This document shows, piece after piece, positions 6,263 through 7,530 of a stretch of 7,530 nt of DNA. The position numbers and the translations under genes are program-made. The stretch comes from Sphingobacteriaceae bacterium (GTDB lineage Bacteria > Bacteroidota > Bacteroidia > Sphingobacteriales > Sphingobacteriaceae): contig CANJWF010000058.1 in assembly GCA_947478315.1 (NCBI GenBank), positions 1-7,530 on the forward strand, in the 5' to 3' direction. Below the pieces are notes generated by a model. It had not been told where the DNA came from. It did not search any database and saw nothing but the letters and a program-made list of their open reading frames with translations. Positions within the stretch are counted from its first letter, which is position 1. The number at the start of each line of letters is the position of its first letter.

Positions 6263-6651
6263 TGTTTGTATTGCATGTGTTATTTTTTGAAGTTAATACA
6301 TAACTTGTTGCCATTATTTTCATCTGTTAATAATTTTTCAATGGTGATGAAGAACCAATAACAACATTATCATGCTCTTTTGTGAGGATAATGCTCATGG
6401 GTGTTTCATTAGAATATAATTATTCGTTAGTGTTTGTCTTTCAAGGGCACTCATGGATCTGCGATGTATTCAGTTCATTTTTCATAAATCTTCATGCTTC
6501 ATGCACACGCTACGCATGTTTGAAGGCACTCATGTATGGTCTTGCAAGTTGGATTTTTTATGGAGACGATGAACTTATAACAACATTATCATTCTACTTC
6601 GTGCATGATGACCTTGTTTTGAAAATGTTTTATTGGGGCTTAAAATTAGAT
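6263..6651. other. About 390 bases without a convincing gene
   Basis: This stretch lies between the rnpB promoter and the M16 peptidase promoter. A forward open frame of 90 codons from 6382 exists, but its product is rich in Cys, Trp, Phe and Tyr, has no recognisable motif, and its end abuts the downstream -7 element; I regard it as chance. The stretch is notable only for short imperfect direct repeats (listed separately). No tRNA, known small RNA or terminator was recognised. Confidence 0.5.
6346..6592. repeat. Short imperfect direct repeats
   Basis: An exact 16-base repeat, ATAACAACATTATCAT, occurs at 6358-6373 and 6577-6592. Each copy is preceded by GATGAA, at 6346 and 6568, with a 3-base spacing difference. 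Between them a second pair, GGCACTCATG, occurs at 6446-6455 and 6525-6534, each preceded by CAAG or GAAG. All copies are in the same orientation. They may be remnants of an old internal duplication or protein-binding sites. Confidence 0.5.
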
Positions 6652-6659
6652 TAACTTTG
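6652..6659 (+). promoter_or_regulatory. -7 promoter element for the M16 peptidase
   Basis: TAACTTTG is a perfect match to the Bacteroidota -7 consensus, and is identical to the nuoN box on the other strand. It lies 36 bases before the peptidase start codon, close to the spacing at rplU. The -33 region (about 6628-6632) reads TTTTA rather than TTTG. Confidence 0.55.
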
Positions 6660-6695
6660 AGCGATTTTGATGGTAGAAATCATCCAATTAAGAAT

Positions 6696-7530
6696 ATGAT
6701 GTTGCAATTCAATAAATTTGTTTTAGAAAATGGCTTGAGGGTAATTGTTCATGAAGATGCTTCTACGCCTATGGCAATTGTTAATGTGCTTTACGATGTA
6801 GGTGCTAAAGACGAAGATGAAAAAGTAACTGGTTTTGCTCATTTGTTTGAGCATTTGATGTTTGGGGGCTCTGTTAATATTCCGTCTTACGACGAGCCAT
6901 TACAACGTGTAGGTGGAGAAAATAATGCTTTTACGAGTAATGATATAACTAATTATTACATCCAGCTCCCCGCTAATAATATTGAAACTGCCTTTTGGTT
7001 AGAGTCTGATAGAATGTTGAGTCTAGCTTTTTCGGAAAAAAGTTTAGATGTTCAAAAAAATGTCGTTTGTGAAGAATTTAAGCAAAGATATCTTAATCAG
7101 CCCTATGGAGATGTTTGGCTTCATTTACGTCCATTGGTTTACCAAGTACATCCTTATCGTTGGGCTACTATTGGTAAAGAATTGAGTCATATTGAAAATG
7201 CGAATTTAAAACAAGTAAAAGCATTTTTTGAGAAGCACTACAATCCTCAAAATGCAATTTTGGTTGTTTCTGGAGCAGTGAAAACAGCTCATATTCGTAT
7301 GTTGGCAGAAAAATGGTTTGCTCCTATTCCTGCGGGTAATCTTTATGTTCGTAATTTGCCTCAAGAGCCAGAACAAACGAAACCAAAGCAATTACAGATT
7401 TTTGCGAACGTGCCAGCGAATGCTATTTATATCTCCTTTCATGCCGCTGCGAGAAAAACGGATGCTTTTTATGCAGATGATTTGATGACCGATATTTTAT
7501 CTCGAGGACAGTCTTCTAGGTTATATAATC
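6696..7530 (+). CDS. M16 family zinc metallopeptidase (partial)
   Basis: The N-terminal 278 residues of an insulinase/pitrilysin-family peptidase; the gene runs off the right edge. Opening residues FNKFVLENGLRVIVHED are the standard first strand of an M16 domain. The inverted zinc motif HxxEH is present as HLFEH (His49, Glu52, His53), followed by GGSVNIP and a GGENNAFTSNDITNYY segment. The third zinc ligand is expected at Glu127 in NVVCEEFKQ, 74 residues after His53, so the active site appears complete. A second part (about 165-278) with HYNPQNAILVVSGAV and a C-terminal SSRLY begins the inactive M16C-type domain. No signal peptide is seen, suggesting a cytoplasmic protein. Two adjacent ATGs (6696 and 6699) are possible starts. 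Family members of this type are usually about 400-480 residues, though a 900-residue form cannot be excluded. Substrate unknown. Confidence 0.93.
   Translation, partial: MMLQFNKFVLENGLRVIVHEDASTPMAIVNVLYDVGAKDEDEKVTGFAHLFEHLMFGGSVNIPSYDEPLQRVGGENNAFTSNDITNYYIQLPANNIETAFWLESDRMLSLAFSEKSLDVQKNVVCEEFKQRYLNQPYGDVWLHLRPLVYQVHPYRWATIGKELSHIENANLKQVKAFFEKHYNPQNAILVVSGAVKTAHIRMLAEKWFAPIPAGNLYVRNLPQEPEQTKPKQLQIFANVPANAIYISFHAAARKTDAFYADDLMTDILSRGQSSRLYN

Noticed and set aside
6382..6654. Forward open frame of 90 codons
   Set aside because: Composition is unlike the neighbouring genes (many Cys, Trp and Tyr), no motif is recognised, it spans the direct repeats, and its 3' end runs into the peptidase promoter box.
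7206..7391. Reverse-strand open frame opposite the M16 peptidase
   Set aside because: Antisense shadow with no recognisable features.

Overview
This 7.5 kb window is A+T-rich chromosomal DNA, most likely from a member of the Bacteroidota. Three things point there. Several genes have upstream copies of the Bacteroidota -7 promoter element TAnnTTTG, about 28-37 bases before the start codon. Gene starts lack a clear Shine-Dalgarno sequence. The large reverse-strand protein reads like a conserved but uncharacterised Bacteroidota family; that last point is a general impression, not a search result.

Layout from left to right. Bases 1-460 are the end of an rRNA operon on the + strand: the 3' end of 23S rRNA, a short spacer, 5S rRNA and a strong hairpin terminator. 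Next comes a small VOC (PhnB-like) gene, followed within about 25 bases by a 129-bp imperfect palindrome. That pairing resembles an integron-type gene cassette with a decayed attC site. Bases 1194-1390 hold nothing recognisable. On the reverse strand lies a 605-residue protein whose central motifs suggest a divergent nitronate-monooxygenase-type flavin barrel, carrying a cysteine-rich region and a helical tail. Upstream of it, also on the reverse strand, is nuoN, the ND2-type proton-pumping subunit of complex I, standing alone without nuoM or other nuo genes beside it.

The nuoN gene is divergent from the rplU-rpmA pair (ribosomal proteins L21 and L27). Their 122-bp shared gap carries a perfect -7 element for each direction. 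The rpmA gene converges on rnpB (RNase P RNA, reverse strand), and the two share one perfectly symmetric 24-bp hairpin terminator. About 400 bases without a convincing gene follow, containing short imperfect direct repeats. The window ends inside a zinc metallopeptidase of the M16 (pitrilysin/insulinase) family, truncated by the window edge.

Most of the window is housekeeping: ribosome parts, tRNA processing, respiration and proteolysis. The accessory-looking part is about 460-3545. No CRISPR array, complete insertion sequence, tRNA gene or recognisable defence system was seen.
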